This document shows positions 8,177 to 17,945 of a stretch of DNA of 64,000 nt, piece by piece (position 1 is the stretch's first letter; each line of letters opens with the position of its first letter). A program made the position numbers and the translations under genes. A model generated the notes under the pieces. The model did not search any database, was not told the origin of the DNA, and was given only the letters and a program-made list of their open reading frames with translations. The stretch is taken from contig JAJFFY010000081.1 of assembly GCA_021776415.1 (NCBI GenBank), positions 1 through 64,000 on the forward strand, written 5' to 3'. The stretch is from Hyphococcus sp. (GTDB lineage Bacteria; Pseudomonadota; Alphaproteobacteria; Caulobacterales; Parvularculaceae).

Positions 8177-8965
8177 CTAAGTCCGAAAAGCCGTTTCCAG
8201 CGCTTCTTCGATAATCGGATAGCCGAGATTGTCCGGAATGGTGACATATTTCTTGCCGTCACGCTCGATGATTTCAGGTTGCACCAACTCTATTGTCCGC
8301 TCCCCGGCAAAAGCTATTGCGGCGTCAGCATTCTCTCTGGCGCCCAGCAACTCAACATTGCGAGAGGTCGGGAAAATCATCTTGCGCTCGCCGCTATCAC
8401 GCGCCGCAACCGCGGCGCTGGGCGTTGACCAGATCGCGTCAGTCGCCTCATTGCCGTCCTCGCGCGCGTTTTGCCCTGCCGGTGTTTTGGCCGCGAAGAA
8501 CCAGGTATCGAAACGACGGTGAAGCACCTGCGCCGGCGGCGCCCAGCGCGCAAAAAGGTGCAATTGATCGCATGCAAGAACAAGCTGCTCGGCTTTGATA
8601 AGGTCGAGAAATCTGGCGTCATCATCTTCGACAATTTTGCGTTGCGGCGTCAGTGATTGGACATACGCATCGTCAACATAGGCGCCGTCGCCTTCGCGCA
8701 TCGCCAGCAATATTCCGGTTTCTTCAAACGCCTCGCGGATCGCGGCAATGCGCGGCGCGCGCTGTTCATCAGTAATCGCGTCAAAGCCGCTGGCGCTGTC
8801 CCCCCAGGCCGTATCGTAATCACCCTTGGCAATGCGCCCGCCCGGAAACACCAGCGCGCCGCCAGCAAAGGCGATATTGGCGTGGCGCTCAATCATCAAC
8901 ACTTCAAAGGATGGTAGATCGCGCAGCAGTAAAATTGTCGCCGCCGGAATGGACTGGTTAGTCAC
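8177..8965 (-). CDS. NUDIX hydrolase, NUDT7/NUDT19-like
   Basis: The protein has 262 residues from a GTG start (complementary to 8963-8965) that overlaps the stop of the upstream gene by 8 bp. This is more plausible than the 287-residue track form, whose extra N-terminus is Arg-rich. It begins PAATILLLRDLPSFEVLMIERH, then FPGGRIAKGDYD, then REAFEETGILLA. The Nudix box is thus split by an insertion between the GG and REx2EE parts, as in the NUDT19/RP2 branch that hydrolyses CoA derivatives. The substrate here is an inference. The C-terminus ends FRT. Confidence 0.8.
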   Translation of the reverse strand: MTNQSIPAATILLLRDLPSFEVLMIERHANIAFAGGALVFPGGRIAKGDYDTAWGDSASGFDAITDEQRAPRIAAIREAFEETGILLAMREGDGAYVDDAYVQSLTPQRKIVEDDDARFLDLIKAEQLVLACDQLHLFARWAPPAQVLHRRFDTWFFAAKTPAGQNAREDGNEATDAIWSTPSAAVAARDSGERKMIFPTSRNVELLGARENADAAIAFAGERTIELVQPEIIERDGKKYVTIPDNLGYPIIEEALETAFRT

Positions 8966-9374
8966 CGAATAAATCCTTCGCGTTGTTCGCCGCCGGATAA
9001 GCCATCCGCGCCTTAAGAAGTTTGACCGCCGCCAGCGCACCAGCGCCAGTCGCCAGCGCAGAGACAGGCCACAAAACCCAGCTCAGGGAAAATGACATCA
9101 GCGTCATGATGGCGGAAAAAAACATCGCCGCGCCAGCAAGGAAGCCGAGCGGCGCCCAGCGCTTGCCTAAGAGCAGTGCAATCGCCGCGGCGGAAAAAGC
9201 GCCCGCCAACCAGCCGGCGCCAAGGAGCAGACTATAAGGCAGCGATGCGCCCTCCTCGCCGCTGAGAATGCCCGCGCCATCGCCTAATAACGCGGCGCCC
9301 GCGCCCTCGACGAATTTTGCCGTTGTCAGCCCGATGATGACCGCAACGATGATGGAGAGGAGCGAGCGAAGCAT
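8958..9374 (-). CDS. small multi-pass membrane protein, unknown function
   Basis: This 138-residue protein has about four hydrophobic segments (SLLSIIVAVIIGLTTAKFV, SLLLGAGWLAGAFSAAAIALLL, LGFLAGAAMFFSAIMTLM, WVLWPVSALATGAGALAAV). Its stop codon overlaps the GTG start of the NUDIX gene, so the two are translationally coupled. I do not recognise a family. The layout suggests a small inner-membrane protein of the type found in many alphaproteobacterial genomes. Confidence 0.6.
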   Translation of the reverse strand: MLRSLLSIIVAVIIGLTTAKFVEGAGAALLGDGAGILSGEEGASLPYSLLLGAGWLAGAFSAAAIALLLGKRWAPLGFLAGAAMFFSAIMTLMSFSLSWVLWPVSALATGAGALAAVKLLKARMAYPAANNAKDLFGD

Positions 9375-9393
9375 AATCTATAAATCCGATCGC

Positions 9394-10347
9394 TCAGTGC
9401 GCCGCCGCATCGCGGACCGAAAGAGCGTTGATGGCTTCTATGATTTTTTCAGTTTGTGAATGGTGCAATGCGTGGCCGGTGTCAGGAAACAGCGTCAGCA
9501 TCGCGCCGTCGATTTGCGTCGCCAGGGTTTTTGAATGAATCTCGGGGCTGACAGTGGTATCGCTGGTCCCGGTCATGATCGCCACCATCAATTGCAACTC
9601 GCCATAGCGGTTCTGTTGCCGGATAATTTCTTGCTTGAGGTGAGCGATGTCGGCGGCGTTGCTCTTAAAATCGCCGGGCCGAAAAAGCAGCGCCAGACCG
9701 GAGCGTCGATAGTAGTTCTCCGGCGCCGTATCGGGCAGGAAAGTGTCCTCAATGCCGTCTTCGGCGGCCAGCTGGCCATAAACCGGAATAACCAGCCTAC
9801 GCAGCAAGAACCCGATCAGTGGAATTTGCGATGCGCGATTATACCACGCGATGCCGCCCGGCCATTCATGGCTCACTGGCGCCAATAAAACAAGGCCGCC
9901 CATTTCCTCTTGATACTGAAGAGCGTAATTCAGCGCGACAGCGCCGCCGAGGCTCTGCCCGACGATCAGCGGGTCTTTAAGGCCAAAGGTATTGACGACT
10001 TCGTGAATGTAGCGCGCTTGAACATCCAGGGCATATCCATGTTTCGGCCGGTCGGAATATCCCCGGCCGGGCCGATCGATCATCACCACAAAGCGATCTT
10101 GTGATAGCGCCTCGCCAAGCGACATCTGCATATCGAGCAAATTCGCACTGGCGCCGTGAATGAGAACCACCGGCGGCAAATCCCCATCGCGCGGACCTGC
10201 GGTAAAGGCGTGCATGCGCTCGCCATCGACATCGATCCATTCGCCGATCATCGGCGCATTGCGTTCCGCGTTCCAGGTCGCGCAGCCAGTGAGCCCCGTA
10301 ATGGCTACAAACAGGATGCCGAAGAACAAAAAAGTAATCACGCGCAT
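9394..10347 (-). CDS. alpha/beta hydrolase lipoprotein
   Basis: This 317-residue protein has a type II signal peptide: a hydrophobic stretch, then LTGC (lipobox Cys near residue 22). The alpha/beta hydrolase fold follows: the oxyanion region VVLIHGASANLLDMQ, the nucleophile elbow VGQSLGGAVAL (Ser about residue 133), the acid around GTSDTTVSPE and the catalytic His in DTGHALHHSQ. It is anchored in the periplasm or outer membrane. The substrate is unknown. It lies 10 bp downstream of tpiA on the same strand. Confidence 0.8.
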   Translation of the reverse strand: MRVITFLFFGILFVAITGLTGCATWNAERNAPMIGEWIDVDGERMHAFTAGPRDGDLPPVVLIHGASANLLDMQMSLGEALSQDRFVVMIDRPGRGYSDRPKHGYALDVQARYIHEVVNTFGLKDPLIVGQSLGGAVALNYALQYQEEMGGLVLLAPVSHEWPGGIAWYNRASQIPLIGFLLRRLVIPVYGQLAAEDGIEDTFLPDTAPENYYRRSGLALLFRPGDFKSNAADIAHLKQEIIRQQNRYGELQLMVAIMTGTSDTTVSPEIHSKTLATQIDGAMLTLFPDTGHALHHSQTEKIIEAINALSVRDAAAH

Positions 10348-10357
10348 AGCCTGTCCA

Positions 10358-11101
10358 TTATTGTTTGCCGCCGCCCGCCATGACGATCTGATAAAAGTCG
10401 TCGGCCTTCAAACTGGCGCCGCCGACCAGGGCGCCGTTGACATCATCGATGGCGAGGATTTCTTGCGCATTACCGGGTTTGACCGAGCCGCCATAAAGGA
10501 TGCGCACATCAATGCGCGTCTTCGATCTGATAAAGGCGTGCATTTCGGCAATATCCGCCAGTGTCGGCGTCAGCCCGGTGCCGATCGCCCAGACCGGCTC
10601 ATAGGCGATGACAAAGTCATCGCTGGTCTCGGGCAATGATCCGGCGAGCTGTGCGCCGACAACCTCTAGCGCCGCGCCCGCCTTGCGCTGCGCTTCGCTC
10701 TCGCCGACACAGATGATTGGCGTCAGCCCCGCCCGCAACACTGCCTCAGCCTTGCGGCGGACATCCGCATCGCCCTCATTGTGCCCGCCTTCACCGAAAT
10801 TGGCGCGCCGTTCCGAATGGCCGACAATCACGAAGGCCGCGCCGGCGTCGGCAAACATCTCAGCGCTGATATCGCCAGTATGGGCCCCGCTCGGGTCAGC
10901 GTGGCAGTCCTGTCCGCCAAATTGGATGGCGCTGCCGGAAAATTTCGCCGTGAAAGCGGCGACACGTGTCGCCGGCGGGCAGATCAGGACATCGGCGTCC
11001 GTGGGCGCAGCGTCCTTCATTTTAGCCGCCAGCGTCGCAATCTCGCTCGCCGACGCGGCGAGACCGTGCATTTTCCAGTTCCCCGCAATCAAAGCCCGCA
11101 T
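10358..11101 (-). CDS. tpiA: triosephosphate isomerase
   Basis: At 247 residues this is the usual length for bacterial TPI. It interconverts dihydroxyacetone phosphate and glyceraldehyde 3-phosphate in glycolysis and gluconeogenesis. Catalytic residues are visible: Lys in GNWKMHG, His in IVGHSERR and Glu in [11 protein letters not shown]. The phosphate-binding [11 protein letters not shown] near the C-terminus is intact. It is divergent from ppiD across a 186-bp region that must hold both promoters. Confidence 0.97.
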   Translation of the reverse strand: MRALIAGNWKMHGLAASASEIATLAAKMKDAAPTDADVLICPPATRVAAFTAKFSGSAIQFGGQDCHADPSGAHTGDISAEMFADAGAAFVIVGHSERRANFGEGGHNEGDADVRRKAEAVLRAGLTPIICVGESEAQRKAGAALEVVGAQLAGSLPETSDDFVIAYEPVWAIGTGLTPTLADIAEMHAFIRSKTRIDVRILYGGSVKPGNAQEILAIDDVNGALVGGASLKADDFYQIVMAGGGKQ

Positions 11102-11287
11102 TAAAGCCTCCAGAATTGAACGTCCGGGTTAGGCGATGGCTTGTACCCTGTCCAGAGCGGCCAGCTGGACCCGGCGCCTCTAAAACCATCTTCTCACCAT
11201 TGCCGCCTTGTCCCCAAACGAGGGCGCGTCTAGGTTACCCGCCGATTTGAACGGCGGCGCAACACAGCCGCAAATAGTGAGGCGAAT

Positions 11288-13183
11288 ATGCTTAGTCAGG
11301 TGCGCAGTGCGCTTAAAGGCGCAGGGGCTTGGATTGTGGTGATCTTATTGATCCTGGCCTTCGCGCTTTGGGGCGTGCCGGATATGGGCCAGCTTTCCGG
11401 AACCGCCGCGGTGACCGTCGGCGGCAAGAGCTTTTCGCAGCAATATGTCCAGAACGAATTTAATCGCGCTATTCAATCCCAGCGTAATCAATCCGGCGGC
11501 TCTTATACCCAGGAAGATGCGGTCGCCTCTGGCCTGCACAATCAGGTCGTCTCCGCCATCACCACCACCTCGGCGCTCGACCAGTTCGCCGATAAAATGC
11601 AACTCGCCATGCCGCGCGAACTGGTAGCGGATTTTCTGCAGGAAAATGAAAACTATCAAAACCAGGCAACCGGAAAATTCGATCCAACGATCCTCGATAG
11701 CATCCTTCGCCAGAACAATCTGACGGTCAAAGATTTTGAACGCCGGGTTGGCGAAGACCTGAGGCGAAATCAACTGGTCAACGCGCTTGCCGCGCGCGCA
11801 TCCGCGCCCGATCCATTCGTTGAAGCGATGTTGTTGCGCGATACTGAACGTCGCGACATCGGATATCTGATCGTCACCGACGAGATGTCCGGCAAAGCCG
11901 CAGAACCGATGCCGGCGGATCTGGAAACCTATTATCAGGAAAACCCGGCGGCCTTCACGGCGCCGGAGTATCGCACATTCGATCTGTTGGTTCTGAAGAA
12001 CGCAGACTTCCGCGAAAACCTTGAAGCGCCGGAAGAAGAAATCAGGCGGCTTTACGATCTTAGCAAAGAGCGCCTTTACGATAAGCCGGAACGGCGCACG
12101 GTCTATCAAATTACGTTTAAAACCGAAGCCGAAGCCCAGGCTGCAAGCGCTACATTACGTCAGGGCAAGCCGTTTGAAAATATCGCCAGCGAACGCGGGC
12201 TTGATCTGGCCGCGGTGACCTTCACCGATGCCCAAAAGCGCGACATTCTCGACCCGGCGGTCGCGGATGCGGCTTTTGCCGACGGGCTGGAAGAAGGCGC
12301 GATTGTTGATCCGGTGCGCAGCTCGTTCGGCTGGACCGTCGTGCAGATCGCCAATGTCACGCCGCCTGAAACGACAACCTTTGAAGAAGTGCGCGATGAA
12401 ATCGAAGCGCAATTTCTCGATCAGGATACAAGGCGCGCGCTTTTGAGCACTGTCGATGCGATAGAAGAAGTGCGCGACAGCGGCGCCGGTCTGCGTGTCG
12501 CCGCAGAAGAGGCCGGTTTAGAAATTCAAACCTTCGGCCCGATCGACCGCTACAGCTTCGCCCCCGGCGGCGCCATTATCGACAAGGTCCCCGGCGAAGC
12601 ATTGTCGGAAGTCTTTGCTCTGGATGTGGACGAAGAATCTGAAGCGCTAGACCTTGCCGCCCGCGATGGATATTTCTTCGTTGCGTTAAGTGAAATCACG
12701 GCGCCCGCGATCAAACCCTTTGCCGGTGTGCAAGATGATGTCGACCAAAACTGGCGCAAGCAAGAACGCCAGCAGCGGATTTCCGACACGGTGCGCGGCA
12801 TACGCGATGCCGTCGCTGGCGGCCAAAGCCTTGATGTGGCGGCAAGCCAGTTTAACCGCGCGCCGACGCAATTGCTGATTGACCGGCGTTTTGAGAACGA
12901 GGCGATATCGCTGCCCTTCAACCAACAGATATTTACCGCGACCAAGGGTGATCTGGTCTCCGGCCCTGCGGCTTTGGGCGAGGCGCAAGTCATCGTTGAA
13001 ATTCGCCAGATCGGTTATTCGCCAAACCAGATCCCTCCAGAGCAGGTGGATGCTTTTGAACAATATCTGGGGTATCAGTTGGATCAGGAACTGATCGACG
13101 CCTTCGTCACAGCGGTGCGTGATGATTTTGATGTGAAGATCAATCAGGTGCGGCTCGATGCGATTTTCGGCGAGGGCCAGTGA
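11288..13183 (+). CDS. ppiD: PpiD-type periplasmic peptidyl-prolyl isomerase (SurA N-domain)
   Basis: This 631-residue protein has an N-terminal membrane anchor (GAGAWIVVILLILAFALWGV) and then a SurA-N/PpiD-like chaperone region (VGGKSFSQQYVQNEFNRAIQ). A PpiC-like parvulin segment runs at about residues 240-370 (PERRTVYQITFKTEAEAQAA, with SSFGWTVVQIANV at its end), followed by a long C-terminal helical region. It is an inner-membrane-anchored folding factor for exported proteins. Its TGA overlaps the GTG start of trpE by 3 bases. ppiD upstream of trpE is a common alphaproteobacterial order. Confidence 0.88.
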   Translation: MLSQVRSALKGAGAWIVVILLILAFALWGVPDMGQLSGTAAVTVGGKSFSQQYVQNEFNRAIQSQRNQSGGSYTQEDAVASGLHNQVVSAITTTSALDQFADKMQLAMPRELVADFLQENENYQNQATGKFDPTILDSILRQNNLTVKDFERRVGEDLRRNQLVNALAARASAPDPFVEAMLLRDTERRDIGYLIVTDEMSGKAAEPMPADLETYYQENPAAFTAPEYRTFDLLVLKNADFRENLEAPEEEIRRLYDLSKERLYDKPERRTVYQITFKTEAEAQAASATLRQGKPFENIASERGLDLAAVTFTDAQKRDILDPAVADAAFADGLEEGAIVDPVRSSFGWTVVQIANVTPPETTTFEEVRDEIEAQFLDQDTRRALLSTVDAIEEVRDSGAGLRVAAEEAGLEIQTFGPIDRYSFAPGGAIIDKVPGEALSEVFALDVDEESEALDLAARDGYFFVALSEITAPAIKPFAGVQDDVDQNWRKQERQQRISDTVRGIRDAVAGGQSLDVAASQFNRAPTQLLIDRRFENEAISLPFNQQIFTATKGDLVSGPAALGEAQVIVEIRQIGYSPNQIPPEQVDAFEQYLGYQLDQELIDAFVTAVRDDFDVKINQVRLDAIFGEGQ

Positions 13184-14697
13184 CGCTGACGCCGGACTTC
13201 CCCGAATTTGAAAAAAATTACGATGAAGGCCGCGCCCAGCTTGTCTGGCGCAGCCTGGTCAGCGATCTCGAAACGCCGGTGTCAGCGTTCTTGAAACTTG
13301 CGGGCTCCCGCAGCAACGCCATCCTTCTGGAATCGGTTGAAGGCGGCGAGCAGCTCGGGCGCTATTCTATCATCGGTTTCAAGCCGGATATTTTGTGGCG
13401 CAGCTTTGGCGGGCGCTCGCAGATCAATCGCAATGCGGCAAGTGACAGGTCGGCGTTTGTCGATGAAGAAGGCGCGCCGCTGGTGAATTTAAAACGCTTA
13501 TTCGCCGAATCCGAGATCGAGCCGCCGCCTGGTTTGCCGCCCCCCATCCTGCCCCCTATGGCGGCGGGCGTTTTTGGATATCTCGGTTACGACATGGTGC
13601 GGCAGATGGAGCATCTGGGGCCGCGTCCTGCGGGCGGCCTTGACAGCCCCGACGCGATTTTCATTCGCCCGACGCTGGTTGCGGTGTTTGACAATATCTT
13701 TCAGGAGATTTCGCTGTTTGCGCCGGCGCGCCCGGAGCCCGGCGTTTCGGCCCGCGCCGCTTACGCCAGAGCCGGCGAACGCCTGGCCGAAGCCGTCGAG
13801 AACCTGGCGGCGCCCTTAGCGCTCCCCATAGGCGAAAAACTACCCGCCAATCAAAACATCGAGATTACATCGGATACGGATGAAACCGAGTTCCGCAACA
13901 AGGTTGCGCGCGCCAAAGACTATATCACCGCTGGCGATATTTTTCAGGTGGTGTTGAGCCAGCGCTTCTCAACCGAGTTTACCGCGCCGCCTTTCGAACT
14001 ATATCGTACGCTACGCCGCTCGAACCCCTCGCCGTTTTTGTTTTATCTGAACTTCGATGATTTTGCGCTAGTCGGCTCCAGCCCGGAAATTCTGGTCCGC
14101 GTTCGCGATGGCGAGGTCACCATCCGGCCGATTGCGGGCACCCGTCCACGCGGGGCGACGCCGGCGCAAGACAAAGCGCTGGAGGCGGAATTGCTCGCCG
14201 ATCCGAAAGAGCGGGCTGAACATCTGATGCTTCTCGATCTCGGACGCAACGATGTCGGCCGGTCGGCGAAAATCGGCTCGGTGCGCGTGACCGAGAGCTT
14301 CAATGTCGAGCGTTACAGCCACGTCATGCATATCGCCTCCAATGTCGTTGGCGATTTACGCGACGACGTGCACCCGGTGGATGCCGTCGCTGCAGGCTTT
14401 CCCGCTGGCACGGTGACCGGCGCGCCAAAAATCCGCGCCATGGAAATCATCGATGAGTTGGAAGGCGCCGCACGCGGCGTATATGGCGGAGCAATCGGGT
14501 ATTTTTCCGCCGACGGCAATGTCGACACCTGCATTGCGCTGCGAACCGCTATCGTCAAGGACGGGCGCATGTATGTCCAGGCCGGCGCCGGCATTGTCGC
14601 CGATTCCGATCCGGAAATGGAACAACGTGAATGCGAGAATAAAGCCAAAGCTTTGTTCGCTGCAGCCAAAGCTGCGCTTGAACATAGAGGGAATTAG
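13180..14697 (+). CDS. trpE: anthranilate synthase component I
   Basis: This 505-residue protein starts at a GTG that overlaps the ppiD stop (GTGA). It forms anthranilate from chorismate together with TrpG. Chorismate-binding enzyme motifs are present: GDIFQVVLSQRFSTEF, GSSPEILVR, IAGTRPRGATP, DLGRNDVGRSAKIGSV and FPAGTVTGAPKIRAMEIIDELE. The N-terminal regulatory part contains LLESVEGGEQLGRYS, the region that senses tryptophan in the family. Unusually, trpG is not adjacent: a DUF885 gene and an antisense deacetylase gene lie between trpE and trpGDC. Confidence 0.96.
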   Translation: MTLTPDFPEFEKNYDEGRAQLVWRSLVSDLETPVSAFLKLAGSRSNAILLESVEGGEQLGRYSIIGFKPDILWRSFGGRSQINRNAASDRSAFVDEEGAPLVNLKRLFAESEIEPPPGLPPPILPPMAAGVFGYLGYDMVRQMEHLGPRPAGGLDSPDAIFIRPTLVAVFDNIFQEISLFAPARPEPGVSARAAYARAGERLAEAVENLAAPLALPIGEKLPANQNIEITSDTDETEFRNKVARAKDYITAGDIFQVVLSQRFSTEFTAPPFELYRTLRRSNPSPFLFYLNFDDFALVGSSPEILVRVRDGEVTIRPIAGTRPRGATPAQDKALEAELLADPKERAEHLMLLDLGRNDVGRSAKIGSVRVTESFNVERYSHVMHIASNVVGDLRDDVHPVDAVAAGFPAGTVTGAPKIRAMEIIDELEGAARGVYGGAIGYFSADGNVDTCIALRTAIVKDGRMYVQAGAGIVADSDPEMEQRECENKAKALFAAAKAALEHRGN

Positions 14698-14848
14698 GAC
14701 GAAAAACCTCACACCTTTGCGATGAATCGCCTCACATCCGCGACGAGGCAGTAAGCAGTACGCCCTAAATACGCTATGACATATAATATTGTGACGGGCT
14801 TAGCGGCCTTGGGCAGTTATACAGAACCAAAAAATAAAGGGGCACACG

Positions 14849-16702
14849 ATGACCAACAAATTGAAAATCTGGCTCGCCGCGACGAGCGCACTCGTCATGA
14901 TCGCCAATCCACTTGCCTACGCGCAAGAGGCCGAGCAATCGACTGAGGAAGCAGCCGAGCAAACCGAAGACCAAAAACTCTCAACCTTCTTTGAAGAAAT
15001 CTTTCAGCGCAATATCGCCAATTCGCCACTCTTTCAGGCCCAGCTCGGCATGAAGACTGAGCGCTATGGCGAGTGGGATGATTTTTCCGACGCGGAGGCC
15101 ATTCGTCAACACGAAGAAACAAAGCAAGACCTTGTGCGCCTTCACGCAGACATCGATCGTGAAAAACTCTCCGAAGCGTCACAGGTCAGTTACAGAATCT
15201 TTGAGTTTCTTCAAAAACGCGCCATTGCCGGGCACGCTTATCGTTTTCATGGCTATGCATTTTCAACCATGAACAATCCGATGACCTTCCCGATCACCTT
15301 CATGCAGAACATTCACCGTGTTGATAATGTCTCCGATGCGGAGGCGTATATTTCGCGCCTTAACGGCCTTAAAGTCGCTGGCGAGCAACTGATTGAAGGC
15401 ATTGATATGGCCGCTGAGCGCGGCATCGTTCCAACATCTTTTTCATTCGACCCGGTCATCACGGATGCACAAAACGTCATAACTGGCGCACCTTTCGATG
15501 ACAGCGAAGAGGACTCGGCCATCCTTGCCGATTTTCGCGGCAAGGTGGACGCGTTAGAGGTTAGCGATTCTGAAAAAGAACAGCTGATCAATGATGCGGT
15601 CGCCGCCCTTGAGGGCCCTTTCCAGCAAACCGTGAATGCCTTCGTCGCCAAGGTTGAATCACTGCGCGGTCAATCTCATGGCGCCAACGGCGTTTGGGCG
15701 TTGCCGGACGGCAAGGCGTTTTACGAAAGCCGGATGACTTTCTGGACAACCGAAAAAGATATGACGGCGAAAGAAATTCACAAGACTGGCCTCAAAGACG
15801 TCAAGCGTATTCGCGGCGAAATGGAAGCGATCATGGAGACGGTCGGCTTCGACGGCTCGTTGCAGGAATTTTTCACGTTTCTGCGAACTGATCCGTCAAA
15901 CTTCTTCCCGGATACAGAGGAAGGTAAACAAGCCTATCTTGATCAGTCCAAGGCTTATATCGATGCGATCTACGCTGACGTTGATAAATATTTCAATGTC
16001 CTGCCAAAAGCATCGCTGGAAGTGCGCGCCGTAGAACAATGGCGCGAGGAAACTGCCCCAATCGCGTTTTACAATCGTCCGACGCCCGACGGGTCGCGCC
16101 CAGGCATTTACTACACCAATCTCAAAGACATGACGACAAAGCAAAAGCACGAAATGGAAACCATAGCCTATCATGAAGGCGCGCCGGGACACCATTTCCA
16201 GATCGCGATACAGCAGGAGCTGACTGGCGTACCGATGTTCCAGAAATTTGCATTCTTTGGCGCCTATACGGAAGGCTGGGGCCTTTACTCTGAACGCCTC
16301 GCCAAAGAGCAAGGCCGGTTTACCGATCCTATGCAGGATTTCGGACGCCTTCAAAACGAAATGCTGCGCGCCGCCCGTCTGGTGGTCGATACCGGCGTTC
16401 ATTCGAAAAAGTGGTCGCGCGAGAAAGCTATCAAATTTATGCTCGACAACAATCCGATGACCGAAGAGGACGCAACCAAGGAAATCGAACGCTATATCGA
16501 TCTACCGGGCCAGGCGTTGTCCTATAAGATCGGTATGTTCAAGATTTTGGAACTCCGCGAGAAAGCAAAAACAGAGCTTGGCGATGATTTTGACATTCGT
16601 GATTTTCATGACGTCGTCTTGAAAAGCGGCGCTGTCGCGCTGCCCATATTGGAAGAACTCATCGACGCATACATCGCCAAGAAAAAAGCCGAAGCGGCGT
16701 AA
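14849..16702 (+). CDS. DUF885 family secreted metallopeptidase-like protein
   Basis: This 617-residue protein has a signal peptide (KIWLAATSALVMIANPLAYAQ, cleavage after AYA). The DUF885 (PF05960) zinc motif is visible as YHEGAPGHHFQIA (about residue 435), with downstream FFGAYTEGWGLYSERLAKE supplying the third ligand region. Family members are predicted periplasmic peptidases; some are implicated in peptide or cell-wall turnover. A possible -10 (TATAAT at 14782-14787) lies about 60 bp upstream, without a clear -35. A strong terminator follows the gene, so it forms its own transcription unit between trpE and trpG. Confidence 0.85.
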   Translation: MTNKLKIWLAATSALVMIANPLAYAQEAEQSTEEAAEQTEDQKLSTFFEEIFQRNIANSPLFQAQLGMKTERYGEWDDFSDAEAIRQHEETKQDLVRLHADIDREKLSEASQVSYRIFEFLQKRAIAGHAYRFHGYAFSTMNNPMTFPITFMQNIHRVDNVSDAEAYISRLNGLKVAGEQLIEGIDMAAERGIVPTSFSFDPVITDAQNVITGAPFDDSEEDSAILADFRGKVDALEVSDSEKEQLINDAVAALEGPFQQTVNAFVAKVESLRGQSHGANGVWALPDGKAFYESRMTFWTTEKDMTAKEIHKTGLKDVKRIRGEMEAIMETVGFDGSLQEFFTFLRTDPSNFFPDTEEGKQAYLDQSKAYIDAIYADVDKYFNVLPKASLEVRAVEQWREETAPIAFYNRPTPDGSRPGIYYTNLKDMTTKQKHEMETIAYHEGAPGHHFQIAIQQELTGVPMFQKFAFFGAYTEGWGLYSERLAKEQGRFTDPMQDFGRLQNEMLRAARLVVDTGVHSKKWSREKAIKFMLDNNPMTEEDATKEIERYIDLPGQALSYKIGMFKILELREKAKTELGDDFDIRDFHDVVLKSGAVALPILEELIDAYIAKKKAEAA

Positions 16703-16723
16703 TCGTCTTTGCATTTATGACTT

Positions 16724-16755
16724 TGGGCGCAGCAGTATGCTGCGCCCATTTTTTT
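16724..16755 (+). terminator. rho-independent terminator after the DUF885 gene
   Basis: A perfect 11-bp stem, TGGGCGCAGCA/TGCTGCGCCCA, with a 3-base loop (GTA), is followed directly by seven T residues. It lies 22 bp past the stop codon of the DUF885 gene and faces the convergent deacetylase gene. Confidence 0.92.
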
Positions 16756-16782
16756 ATGCGTGAATTTATCGACGCCTCAAGG

Positions 16783-17835
16783 CTACAGTCGCAGTGATGG
16801 CGCCTTAGTTGCCAGCGCCTGAATTTTTTCCTGCCGTCTAATTGTCTCCAGCACCGTCACTGACGCCAGCTCAAACCCGCGCTCGGGCGCGGAGGTCAGC
16901 CATGGGCCCAACACTTCGAGCGTTTCCTTGCGCGGGTGACAGATCGCTACGGCGTATCCGGTCTCTCTGGCGATCCGCTCAACCAGGCGGAGTTGTTTTC
17001 TGATGGCGGGCTTGTCGCCGGCCTCAGCGTCGAGAAATACATCGCGCGAGAACACCTCGGCGCCGACCCGGGCGGCGGCGCTGCGTACTTTGGTGTCGCC
17101 GGTGGTCACACTGTCTAAAAAGAACACGCCCTCTTGCTTAAGGTAAGCCAGCACGGTTTTCATCGCCGCTTCATCGGCGGTCAGCTTTGAGCCCATATGG
17201 TTGTTGACCGCGACATAGCCGTCAAAACGATCAAGGTTCCAAATCAACGCATCCAGGAACGCAACCCCCGTCATCTTTGACGTCAGCGCCACCGGTCCCG
17301 GATCGGCCTCGCCTTCCGGCTCCATGGGCAAATGCAACATCACCGTGCGGCCCGCCTTGCGTGCCGCAGCCGCGAGCAGATCAACATCATTGGCATAGGG
17401 CAAGAACGACAATGTCAGCGGACCGGGAAGCGCGAGCGTGTTTTCAAACGCGCGCTTATCAATGCCCATATCGTCAAAAATAATGATGATTTTCGGCTTC
17501 GGCTTGCCAGGCGTCATCTGCGGCGGCGCCAGACGCTCCAGACCGGGCGACGCCCAATCGGCGGACGCCAGAACCCGCCGGACGATCTCCTCACGCTTGT
17601 GATAGGCAAGATCAAAGAGCGGGTCGTCGCGGATCGGCGCATTGAGGGCTGAGATTTTAGTAGCGCTCGCCACCGCGCCCAGTTCGCTGACATAGGCGGA
17701 AATCGCGCCAATCATCACCCCGATAAGAGCAATGACGACGGATGCAATCACGCCAGCGCCGCCGGCCACGCCTATCCGCCTCCTGGCGGGGGCCGGCCGG
17801 CTGGCCTCGAAATTATGGTCTCGCTCGTAATTCAA
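16783..17835 (-). CDS. divergent polysaccharide deacetylase family protein
   Basis: This 350-residue protein has one N-terminal transmembrane segment (GVIASVVIALIGVMIGAISAYV) and a C-terminal domain matching the divergent polysaccharide deacetylase family (PF04748, YibQ-like). Recognisable segments are IIIIFDDMGIDKRAFENTL, LTLSFLPYA, VMLHLPMEP, VNNHMGSKLTAD and VFFLDSVTTG. The paired Asp residues and the NNHMGS His are the likely metal site. It is probably periplasmic and linked to envelope carbohydrate or division, as YibQ-like proteins often sit next to EnvC-like peptidases; none is present here. It is transcribed against the trp genes. Confidence 0.85.
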   Translation of the reverse strand: MNYERDHNFEASRPAPARRRIGVAGGAGVIASVVIALIGVMIGAISAYVSELGAVASATKISALNAPIRDDPLFDLAYHKREEIVRRVLASADWASPGLERLAPPQMTPGKPKPKIIIIFDDMGIDKRAFENTLALPGPLTLSFLPYANDVDLLAAAARKAGRTVMLHLPMEPEGEADPGPVALTSKMTGVAFLDALIWNLDRFDGYVAVNNHMGSKLTADEAAMKTVLAYLKQEGVFFLDSVTTGDTKVRSAAARVGAEVFSRDVFLDAEAGDKPAIRKQLRLVERIARETGYAVAICHPRKETLEVLGPWLTSAPERGFELASVTVLETIRRQEKIQALATKAPSLRL

Positions 17836-17945
17836 TCGATCACATACCTGTTAGCGTCGCCCATACATATTGGCGGCCGCTTGCGCCCTCGCGCCGCAAC
17901 GTTAAACCTGCCAGTCTCCTACATTCGCTGATTCTCGAGATTTCG